DNA of 64,000 nucleotides from Streptomyces flavotricini (GTDB taxonomy: Bacteria > Actinomycetota > Actinomycetes > Streptomycetales > Streptomycetaceae). The notes under the pieces are model-generated. The model did not search any database. It saw nothing but the letters and a program-made list of their open reading frames with translations, and was not told the origin of the DNA. Shown here one piece after another: positions 1 to 5,958 of the stretch (positions within the stretch are counted from its first letter, which is position 1; every line of letters starts with the position of its first letter). A program made the position numbers and the translations under genes. The DNA lies in the NCBI RefSeq assembly GCF_020639365.1, contig NZ_JAINUL010000001.1, positions 6,018,404 through 6,082,403 of the forward strand, read 5' to 3'.

Positions 1-133
1 CCGGCGCCCTGGTCGGCGACCATTTGTCCTTCGGTTTCGGCGGGGGCTTCTTGATTCCCGCCTGCTCGTACTTGCCGTGCGTGTTGTCGACGCCGACGAG
101 GTAGGCGATGGCGAGGAGAACGAGGAGTTCCAC
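1..133 (-). CDS. Small membrane protein of the AICE operon (partial, 3' end off window)
   Basis: The visible 44 codons begin at a GTG at 133 preceded by a strong GGAGGG ribosome-binding site. They encode one N-terminal hydrophobic segment (LLVLLAIAYLVGV) followed by a Lys/Pro-rich tail. The reading frame is open to position 1, so the C-terminus is outside the window. It is the last visible gene of the leftward operon starting at 3082, but the 99-bp inverted repeat separates it from the gene upstream. I do not recognise the family. Small one-TM proteins are common among the Spd/transfer genes of Streptomyces integrative elements, and that is the only functional hint. Confidence 0.55.
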   Translation of the reverse strand, partial: MELLVLLAIAYLVGVDNTHGKYEQAGIKKPPPKPKDKWSPTRAP

Positions 134-167
134 GACCCTCCTTCAGTGACACTGTGTAGTTGGAAGC

Positions 168-266
168 GGTTACCGGTTACCGGTTACAGGCCCTGCGGAC
201 GGCGGTTCGGGCCCCCAGGGCGGTCAGAACCGGGCGTCTGAGGCCTGTAACCGGTAACCGGTAACC
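168..266. repeat. Perfect 25-bp inverted repeat built of tandem GGTTACC heptamers
   Basis: Positions 168-192 and 242-266 are perfect reverse complements. Each arm consists of GGTTACC,GGTTACC,GGTTAC followed by AGGCC, i.e. three tandem 7-bp units, and a 49-nt spacer separates the arms. The structure sits between two genes of the transfer-type operon. Tandem short repeats of this kind are what TraB-family translocases (clt/TRS sites) or plasmid Rep/Kor proteins bind. It could also act as a processive hairpin on the operon transcript. Which of these applies cannot be decided from sequence alone. Confidence 0.85.
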
Positions 267-279
267 AGCGGGTGATCGC

Positions 280-495
280 CTAGCGTGACGTTCCGATGTT
301 GCTGACCGTGGTGTTCGCCGTGTTGAAGACCGATTCGAGGGTGCTGCGGATCTCGTCACTGAACGGCGTGTACGGCAGGAAGATCCCGGAGACGATCAGC
401 ATCAGGCAGATCGCCATCTGCTTTCCCTTGGTCTTCTTGAAGGTGAAGAACAGTGCCCAGCAGAACAGGGCCAGGGCGAAGAACTGGAGCGTCAT
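280..495 (-). CDS. Small two-TM protein of the AICE transfer/spread operon
   Basis: A 71-residue protein whose ATG (493-495) lies one base past the TGA of the upstream gene, which indicates translational coupling. Residues about 3-18 form one membrane segment. A basic KKTKGKQ patch follows, then a second hydrophobic stretch (about 28-45), then a polar C-terminal tail. A longer in-frame reading from 684 exists but is only antisense overlap of the neighbouring gene. No family assignment was possible. Size, topology and position fit the Spd-type membrane proteins that help plasmid or AICE DNA spread through the mycelium. Confidence 0.6.
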   Translation of the reverse strand: MTLQFFALALFCWALFFTFKKTKGKQMAICLMLIVSGIFLPYTPFSDEIRSTLESVFNTANTTVSNIGTSR

Positions 496-496
496 T

Positions 497-1117
497 TCAT
501 GCACCCTTCTCGAAGGTGAATCCCTTGTTGTTCGCGGGGGTGACCGCACCGGAACCGGAGGGCGCGGAGAGCTTCTTGTAGGCGATGAGGCCACCGCCGC
601 CGACAACAGCCACCCACAGCCAGGGGCTGGACGTAATTCCGCCGTCGGCACCGCCGGAGGGCTCCTGCTTCCCGGGGGCCACACCGCCGAGGGTCGGTGC
701 GGCGCAGGAGGGGATCTTCGAGACCTCGTAGGAGGCGGCCTTGGCCACCGCCGCCGCGCGGATCTTCATGCACTCCTGGTAGACGGTCATCTCCCGCTCA
801 TAGAGGGTTTTGGCCGCGGCTTCCTCGGTCTGTGCCCGCTGCTTGTCGGCCTCTGCCTCGACCAGGGCGTTCGCGGCTTTCTCCTTGGCGCGCGCACGGT
901 CCTGGGCGGCCTGTTCGCCCTGCATGCTGGTGACGGCCACGACCGTTCCGCACACCGCGAGGACGGCGATCGTGCCGCACACGGCGAGGGCGGCGGTGTT
1001 GCGGCGGACCCCGCCGAGCTTGCCGATCGTGGCGGAGAACTTGGATGACGTGCTGGGCTTCTCGGGGGCTTCGGTGTTCATGCGGGTGAACTCCTCGTCC
1101 CAGTCGATTCCGGACAT
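497..1117 (-). CDS. Membrane protein with coiled coil, AICE operon
   Basis: A 206-residue protein starting at ATG 1117 behind a very strong GGAGGGAG ribosome-binding site. A short cytoplasmic-type N-terminus precedes a transmembrane segment (about 42-62). An Ala/Glu/Lys-rich stretch (about 66-120) has heptad character suggesting a coiled coil. A Gly/Pro linker and a second hydrophobic segment (about 165-180, WLWVAVVGGGGLIAY) follow. Two or three Cys residues lie in the extracytoplasmic part. It belongs to the leftward operon, with a 36-nt gap from the zinc-ribbon gene upstream. I do not recognise the family. A structural part of the mating or spread apparatus is a plausible inference. Confidence 0.65.
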   Translation of the reverse strand: MSGIDWDEEFTRMNTEAPEKPSTSSKFSATIGKLGGVRRNTAALAVCGTIAVLAVCGTVVAVTSMQGEQAAQDRARAKEKAANALVEAEADKQRAQTEEAAAKTLYEREMTVYQECMKIRAAAVAKAASYEVSKIPSCAAPTLGGVAPGKQEPSGGADGGITSSPWLWVAVVGGGGLIAYKKLSAPSGSGAVTPANNKGFTFEKGA

Positions 1118-1153
1118 GGCGGCTCCCTCCTTCCAGGGCTTGGGCGGTGCAGG

Positions 1154-1486
1154 TCAGACGTGTTGATCGGATGCGGGGTAGGCGCATGGGGTGCACATGC
1201 CGAGCGAGGACGGGATCACGTACCCGGCGTCACGGCGGCAGGTAGGGCACCAGCGGCGGGCCGTGTTGGCCTTGGCCAGGGCAGCGGCCCGTCGGGCGGT
1301 CATCGGCCGCACCGGCCGGGCCAGGTCGATCCGGTACAGGTAGGCCACCAGCGGCTCACGCCGGCGGCGGGGTCGCTCGACCTGGGCGGCGATGTCTTGT
1401 CCGCCGGGCCGCAGGCCGAGGGCTCGGAGCTGTCGGCGGGTGGCGAGCCCGTCGGGGGCGAGCCTCCACCGGTAGACGGTGGTCAC
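1154..1486 (-). CDS. RRQRL-motif-type zinc-binding protein
   Basis: A 110-residue protein starting with a GTG that overlaps the TGA of the upstream gene (GTGA). The N-terminal half contains the basic motif TRRQLRALGLRPGGQD and the segment PLVAYLYRIDLARPVRP. The C-terminal half has a CPTC...CTPC four-cysteine zinc ribbon. This layout matches the RRQRL-motif zinc-binding proteins that recur in Streptomyces plasmids and AICEs, although here the motif reads RRQLR. Nucleic-acid binding is likely, but the exact role in the element is unknown. Confidence 0.75.
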   Translation of the reverse strand: MTTVYRWRLAPDGLATRRQLRALGLRPGGQDIAAQVERPRRRREPLVAYLYRIDLARPVRPMTARRAAALAKANTARRWCPTCRRDAGYVIPSSLGMCTPCAYPASDQHV

Positions 1487-2547
1487 CGGGGGCTCTCTTC
1501 CTGGGCCATGAGGGTGGCCCAGGCGCCGCGGATCCGGGCTTCGCCTCCGGTGAATCCGGACTCGCGGAACCCGGCGGCGGTCTGCCGGTAGGACAGCGGG
1601 GGATCGGCGGAGTAGCGCAGAAACCTGAGGACGACCACGATCTGTTCGTCGGTCAGCGGCTCCCCGATCAGCGGCGTGGAGACCCCGGCGATGGCGGCAA
1701 CCTGGTCGAGCGTCACGGGTGTGACGGCAGGCGTGACGCCCTCCCCGTTCAGGCCGGTCAGCGGATCGTTGACCTGCGTGTCTTCCCCGTCACGCCCACC
1801 CGTGACGGCCCCCTCCCCGGCACCCGGTTCGGGCACTGGCGGGAGGGCGGGAGTCACAGCCGCCGTGACGGCGTCACGGCCACCCGTGACGGGGACGGTG
1901 GGGGGTGTGACGGTGATCGCGAACATGTCGCCGAGGGCGACGTCCGCGCCGGTGGTGATTCGCTCTCGCTGGACGTCCAGCAGCCTGGCCCCGAGCGTGG
2001 TGTCGGCGGTGCCGACCTTGCGGGCCAGGCGCCACGACGCCCGGTCCGACCGGTTCCGGATCTTCTTGTCGGGGTGGTTGGCGGCGCGGGCGCGGTGGTA
2101 GGCGAGGGCCTGGACCACGGCCGCCGCCCGTGCTTCGGCCTCGGCGTCCCGGCCGTCGACATGCACCACGATCCGGCGGGCCAGGAACGCCATGCCCTCG
2201 GCGGACACCGACATGCCCAGTGGGGTGATCGCGTAGATGACCATGCGCGGGCCGTCCGGGGCGGCGACGGCGGACATGGCCGATGCGGCGGCCGGCAGGG
2301 CCCATAGTCCGGCGCGGACCACGGCCGGGGAGGACTGCCCCAGCATCGTCAGCCCCAGCAACACCAGAGCCAGGACCGCGGTCGCGCCCTCACCGGCCGC
2401 GACCGCGCCGAGCGCGGTACCGGAGTTGTAGGCGCCCTTGATGTTGGAGTAGGTGCCGTAGCCGCCGGCCGCGCCGGTGGCGAGCATGGGGGCGAACGCG
2501 AGGCCGAGGACAGCCTTCTGGGCTCCTGTCAGCGGGCGGCCGGTCAC
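1483..2547 (-). CDS. SpdB2/DUF2637-like membrane protein of integrative element
   Basis: A 354-residue protein with a GTG start overlapping the preceding stop (GTGA). The N-terminal about 140 residues contain three to four hydrophobic segments, including GEGATAVLALVLLGLTML. Next comes a charged region with Arg-rich segments (about 140-200), then a Pro/Thr-rich linker. The last about 60 residues resemble a small helix-turn-helix-like domain (LTDEQIVVVLRFLRYS). The architecture and gene order (DUF6284 - small ORF - this gene - RRQRL zinc protein) match Spd-type transfer proteins of Streptomyces elements, required for intramycelial plasmid spread. Family assignment is by recalled similarity, not a search. 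Confidence 0.65.
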   Translation of the reverse strand: MTGRPLTGAQKAVLGLAFAPMLATGAAGGYGTYSNIKGAYNSGTALGAVAAGEGATAVLALVLLGLTMLGQSSPAVVRAGLWALPAAASAMSAVAAPDGPRMVIYAITPLGMSVSAEGMAFLARRIVVHVDGRDAEAEARAAAVVQALAYHRARAANHPDKKIRNRSDRASWRLARKVGTADTTLGARLLDVQRERITTGADVALGDMFAITVTPPTVPVTGGRDAVTAAVTPALPPVPEPGAGEGAVTGGRDGEDTQVNDPLTGLNGEGVTPAVTPVTLDQVAAIAGVSTPLIGEPLTDEQIVVVLRFLRYSADPPLSYRQTAAGFRESGFTGGEARIRGAWATLMAQEESPR

Positions 2548-2816
2548 CAGTCGCCCCCGTCCTTCTCGACCTCGTACAGGGCGTAAGTGACGGGCTCCTC
2601 AGCGGTCAGGGTACGCATCGCGTCCGCGGCCAGCCGGGGGTCCCGGCTGACGGCGCGGTTCGATTCGATGACGACCCGCACGGCGAGTGCCCGGCGCTCC
2701 AGCAGCCGGTAGTAGAGCCGCTCGTCCGCCTCCGCGATAGACGGCAGCGGCAGGTGCAGTGCCCCCACGATCGCGTCCAGCAGGTCGACGTGAGCCGCTA
2801 CGGTGCGCTCGTTCAT
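2544..2816 (-). CDS. Small hypothetical protein of AICE operon
   Basis: A 90-residue acidic, mainly helical protein that starts at ATG 2816 within the ATGA overlap with the DUF6284 gene and ends in the GTGA overlap with the next gene. This makes it the middle of a strictly coupled set. Its sequence has no membrane segment or metal motif. It contains helical stretches such as VDLLDAIVGALHLPLP and an acidic C-terminus. A longer reading from 2960 would overlap the upstream gene extensively and has no support. I cannot assign a family. Conserved synteny in such elements is the only clue. Confidence 0.6.
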   Translation of the reverse strand: MNERTVAAHVDLLDAIVGALHLPLPSIAEADERLYYRLLERRALAVRVVIESNRAVSRDPRLAADAMRTLTAEEPVTYALYEVEKDGGDW

Positions 2817-3082
2817 GCCGCGTCCCCCGAGGCCTGCGTACCGGCGCCGCGGTTGGCCGCGTCCCGGCGGGCGGTCAGCACCCGGTGGTGGGCCCGGCGG
2901 ATCCGGCGCGCGTCGAACTCCGACGCCGGCCGGTCCAGCAGCACGATCAGCGCGTCCCACAGCTCGACTTCAGCGGAGATGACCGGCATCTCCGTCTCGA
3001 TCGCATCCAGCTCCGCATCCGTCGGCTCCAGGTCGGCCGGAAGCTGGGTAACACCCGTGTGACGTGCAACGATGGACTTCAT
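2813..3082 (-). CDS. DUF6284 family protein
   Basis: An 89-residue protein starting at ATG 3082 with GAGGAG about 10 nt upstream. The segment PTDAELDAIETEMPVI and the downstream motif LDARRIRRAHHRVLTARR are characteristic of DUF6284 proteins, recurrent first or second genes of Streptomyces AICE transfer operons. The function is unknown. The protein is short, acidic then basic, and lacks TM segments. It is the promoter-proximal gene of the leftward operon, divergent from the GntR regulator, so its expression is probably controlled by that regulator through the shared intergenic region. Confidence 0.8.
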   Translation of the reverse strand: MKSIVARHTGVTQLPADLEPTDAELDAIETEMPVISAEVELWDALIVLLDRPASEFDARRIRRAHHRVLTARRDAANRGAGTQASGDAA

Positions 3083-3548
3083 TGGGTCTTGCTCCTCTCA
3101 GACAGGAACGGGCCCGAACAGCAGCCCCGGTGCTCGAACACCGGGGCTGCACTTCGTTGTGAAGCAGGAAGAACTCCAGCTCCCCCACCCCGCCCGTACG
3201 CCGCCGAAGACGGCGGACGGGCGGAGGAGGCAACCAGCCGCACCCGTGTGACTGCGGAAGTTGGCGATTCACGTGTCTCGCCTTCGGGAGCGCGCTCCCG
3301 TGGCAGGCGTGCGAGACGGTGACCTTTCGGTCTTGCCCTCCGGTTGACCAGGGATCCGGGACCCTCGGCCCGCTCTGTCCCGGGCCCCTTGACCTCGATT
3401 AGCCCTGAAGCAAGGCACGGCGAGGTCCTGCACTCCCCGGCCGGTGTGACCGTCCGGCGAGCACGTCCCTAAGGTTCCCTAGGGTTCCCTGTGGTGTCAA
3501 GCGGTAAGCTAGGGAACCTCAGGGATGTCACGACGAGGAGCGAACGAC
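3083..3548. promoter_or_regulatory. Divergent control region with several hairpins
   Basis: This non-coding stretch separates the leftward transfer operon from the rightward GntR gene. It contains a perfect 12-bp hairpin with a 6-nt loop (3121-3132/3139-3150) and a CTTC/GAAG mini-hairpin after it. A GC-rich imperfect palindrome lies around 3188-3220. A nested structure has GTCTCGC (3275-3281) pairing with GCGAGAC (3311-3317) around the palindrome GGGAGCGCGCTCCC (3286-3299). A CCGGGAC/GTCCCGG pair (3356-3362/3377-3383) follows. Two TTGACC hexamers near 3345 and 3391 could be -35 elements. Such hairpin clusters can be leader attenuators or single-strand origins of rolling-circle elements. Confidence 0.5.
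3472..3519. promoter_or_regulatory. Probable GntR autoregulatory operators and promoter
   Basis: AGGTTCCCTAG (3472-3482) and its perfect reverse complement CTAGGGAACCT (3509-3519) flank a promoter-like segment. A further partial copy, GGGTTCCCT, lies at 3482-3490. The sites sit immediately upstream of the GntR start. TAAGCT (3505-3510) could be the -10 hexamer, which would place the repeats over the core promoter. Autorepression by the encoded GntR protein is the natural inference, because GntR/KorSA-type regulators of Streptomyces elements repress their own and transfer promoters. Confidence 0.65.
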
Positions 3549-4307
3549 ATGGCAGGCCAGGCCGACAATCGGGCGCCTTACGCGAGGATTGCTGCCCACT
3601 ACGCCGAGCTGATCGCGTCCGGTGAGCTGCAGCCGGGGACCCTCATGCCGAGCATCAAGAACCTCTCGGAAGAGTGGCGGGTCAGCACGGCCACAGTCGA
3701 GAAGGCGCTGCGCAAGCTCCGCAACGACGGACTCATTCGGGGTATCCACGGCATCGGCACCGAGGTTTTGGACCCGCCCTCCCCCATGTCCTCCGGTTCT
3801 CAGCGACAGGATCGCGGACGCCGCACAGGCTCCAGCTGGGGAGACGGAGAGCGCTCCGACTCGCACCAGGCCTCCGTGGTGCCGGCGCCCGCGGATGTGG
3901 CGCAGGCTCTGGATGTTCAGCCCGGCTCTGAGGTGGTTCGCCGTAGCCGCGTCTACCGGGACCGGCACGGCATCGTCGCGCACAGCACGTCGTGGATTCC
4001 CGCTCGCTACGCCCAGCTGATCCCGCAGCTGGCGATGAGCGAGCGGCTGACCGGGGGGACCTCGCTGCAGCTCATCTCGGAGGCGACCGGACATCCGATC
4101 AGCCACCGCATCGACACGGCCTCCGCTTCCCGCCTGACCCCTGAGTACGTGGAACTCCTAGAGCTGGATCCCGACGACACACCTGCAGACCCGGTAGTCG
4201 TCATGACCGCGAAGTTCGTCGACAGCGAGGGCAACGTTGTGGAGTACGGCGTAGACCTCGGTGGCCCCGGCCGGACATGGCGGACGGAATCCGAGGTCGT
4301 TGCATGA
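3549..4307 (+). CDS. GntR/HutC-family transcriptional regulator with UTRA domain
   Basis: The chosen ATG at 3549 has GAGGAG 8 nt upstream. An in-frame ATG at 3525 lies inside the operator region and has only a poorly spaced AGGG. The 252-residue protein has an N-terminal winged helix (about 5-70, with LSEEWRVSTATVEKALRKLR as the recognition part). A Ser/Arg-rich linker and a C-terminal UTRA ligand-binding domain (about 105-245) follow. In AICEs such KorSA-like repressors keep transfer and replication genes silent. The 3' end overlaps the next gene by ATGA, so the two are translationally coupled. The ligand is unknown. Confidence 0.85.
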   Translation: MAGQADNRAPYARIAAHYAELIASGELQPGTLMPSIKNLSEEWRVSTATVEKALRKLRNDGLIRGIHGIGTEVLDPPSPMSSGSQRQDRGRRTGSSWGDGERSDSHQASVVPAPADVAQALDVQPGSEVVRRSRVYRDRHGIVAHSTSWIPARYAQLIPQLAMSERLTGGTSLQLISEATGHPISHRIDTASASRLTPEYVELLELDPDDTPADPVVVMTAKFVDSEGNVVEYGVDLGGPGRTWRTESEVVA

Positions 4308-4873
4308 GCGGCGCGGACGAAACACGGGCGAACCTCACCCTGCCCTCTCCGCCGATCTGCGTCCTCATGGTGGGGCTTCCCGGCTCCGGCAAGACCACCC
4401 TGTCCCGCGCCCTCACCGACCGCGGCTTTGTGCGCCTGTGCCCGGACGAGGAAATGTTCCGCCGGCACGGCGTCTACGGGGTGGACTTTCCGCGAGGCGT
4501 CTTTCCGACTCTTGAGCGCCCCGTCCTCGAAGATGTGGCCGTCGAGCTGAGGGAGCACCTGAAAGCCGGTCACGACGTGGTGGTCGATCACGGCTTCTGG
4601 ACGCCGGAGGAGCGAGCGAAGTGGCGCTCGATCGCCACCGACGCGGGGGCAGTTCCGCTCCTCGTCTATCTCGCGGTGAGCCATGACGAGTTGTGGGGCC
4701 GAATCAGTAGGCGCAACGAGTTCCACGCGAACGACCCGAACGCTATCTACTTCTCGGAGAGCGACCTCCAGCGCTATCGCGCCCGGTTCTTCCCCCCCGA
4801 GGCCAACGAGCCGCACGTGCGATACGACGGCGATCCCACAACCGTGATCGGTGCTCTAAAGAGTGTCCGCTGA
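4304..4873 (+). CDS. P-loop ATPase/kinase-like protein coupled to GntR regulator
   Basis: A 189-residue protein whose ATG overlaps the regulator's TGA (ATGA). A textbook Walker A, GLPGSGKTT (residues 24-32), is followed by a DHGFW segment (about residue 96) of the Walker-B type. A lid-like RRNEFHANDPNAIYF motif lies near residue 137. These features are shared by zeta-toxin/chloramphenicol-phosphotransferase-type AAA_33 small-molecule kinases. GntR plus AAA_33 pairs are a recurring end module of Streptomyces integrative elements. The substrate is unknown, and no antitoxin-like partner is visible next to it. Its last 18 bp overlap the convergent methyltransferase. Confidence 0.8.
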   Translation: MSGADETRANLTLPSPPICVLMVGLPGSGKTTLSRALTDRGFVRLCPDEEMFRRHGVYGVDFPRGVFPTLERPVLEDVAVELREHLKAGHDVVVDHGFWTPEERAKWRSIATDAGAVPLLVYLAVSHDELWGRISRRNEFHANDPNAIYFSESDLQRYRARFFPPEANEPHVRYDGDPTTVIGALKSVR

Positions 4874-5929
4874 GGTTGCCAGACAATCGTCAGGCTTGAC
4901 CTGATTGCGCAGAATCTCAAGTGCGATCAGACCAAGCCCCTTCGCCATCCGAACGGGCACAGCATTGCCGATTTGCCGCTCGATCGATCCGTAATGCCCC
5001 TGGAAAACATACCCGACAGGAAACGTTTGAAGAGTGGCCGCTTCCCGTAGCGTGAGACCCCGATGCTCCGTTGGATGAATAAATGAACCGCAAGCAGGGG
5101 TTGTGCAACGCGTAGTCATCGTGGGAGCTGGCTCATCCAACTTTACGCGCCCGTAAGAGCTACTGGCGGAGCGTGTTGTTAGTTTACGATGACATTCGAG
5201 CTGATGCTCATCAGGAAGATCGAACCTGTTGCCGCCCACAGGAATGGCCTCGATGCGACGCTGCACCGCGGGGCTACTGGAACGGTGCACGTCAAGCGGG
5301 TCGTTGTCGCGAGCGTATCGCTCCAAATGGCCAAGGGCATGCCGCACCGTCCTGGGTCGCCCGAACGAAGCTGGCAGGAATTCGAGAATTTCACGCTTTT
5401 CGCTGAACCGCAGATCCCCCCGGATGCCAAAAAGAATAAACCGCTTCCTCCGCTGAGGGACGCCGAAGGAGGTGGCGTCTAGGGAATCTCCTTTAAAAAG
5501 ATAACCCTCGGAGCCCAGTACTTCCAACAGTTTAGGAAGTCGCGCATCGCGGCGAAGTCCCGGAACGTTTTCGAGAAGAAGAACCTTGGGCCGCATCGCC
5601 TTGACAAATCGAGCAACATCAAGGACTAGGTCGTTCCGTTCCTCATCTACCTCTCCCTTGGCCAGAGTTGAAAAGCCTTGACAGGGAGGGCACGCCTTCA
5701 AGACGTCCAACTGTCCAGGCAGCAGTCCCACTTCAGCAAGGACCGCCACCGGCTCGGTGGTCCGAATGTCCGCCTCGAACAGCCGGACCTTCGGGTGGTT
5801 CGTGCGGTAGGTCCGTGCTGCCTCGGGGTCGTTCTCGATAGCCGCTAGAACGCCGAGGCCGGCATCGCGCAACCCTCTCGTCGCGCCGCCGGCCCCAGCG
5901 AAGAGGTCGATGGCGCTGGGTCTGAGCAT
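4856..5929 (-). CDS. DNA (cytosine-5-)-methyltransferase
   Basis: The 357 residues contain all hallmarks of the C5 family. The AdoMet loop is DLFAGAGGATRGL near the N-terminus. Catalytic motif IV is PPCQGFS with Cys83, motif VI is ENV (120-122) and motif VIII is QRRKR (159-163). A variable target-recognition region follows, and the C-terminal motifs are LREAATLQTFP and QIGNAVP. The enzyme would methylate cytosine in an unknown target. It is divergent from, and only 29 bp away from, the GHKL-nuclease gene, implying a shared regulatory region. The base composition is visibly less GC-rich than the flanking chromosome, consistent with recent acquisition as element cargo. Confidence 0.95.
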   Translation of the reverse strand: MLRPSAIDLFAGAGGATRGLRDAGLGVLAAIENDPEAARTYRTNHPKVRLFEADIRTTEPVAVLAEVGLLPGQLDVLKACPPCQGFSTLAKGEVDEERNDLVLDVARFVKAMRPKVLLLENVPGLRRDARLPKLLEVLGSEGYLFKGDSLDATSFGVPQRRKRFILFGIRGDLRFSEKREILEFLPASFGRPRTVRHALGHLERYARDNDPLDVHRSSSPAVQRRIEAIPVGGNRFDLPDEHQLECHRKLTTRSASSSYGRVKLDEPAPTMTTRCTTPACGSFIHPTEHRGLTLREAATLQTFPVGYVFQGHYGSIERQIGNAVPVRMAKGLGLIALEILRNQVKPDDCLATSADTL

Positions 5930-5958
5930 GGGGTGATCTTAGCCCTGAAGGGTCATCA

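Noticed and set aside
3525-3548. Upstream ATG at 3525 as the GntR start
   Set aside because: It lies against the operator with a mis-spaced AGGG; ATG 3549 has a well-spaced GAGGAG.
4304-4873. Zeta-type toxin of a toxin-antitoxin pair
   Set aside because: The P-loop matches AAA_33 kinases in general, but no antitoxin-like gene is adjacent; the coupled partner is a GntR/UTRA regulator.
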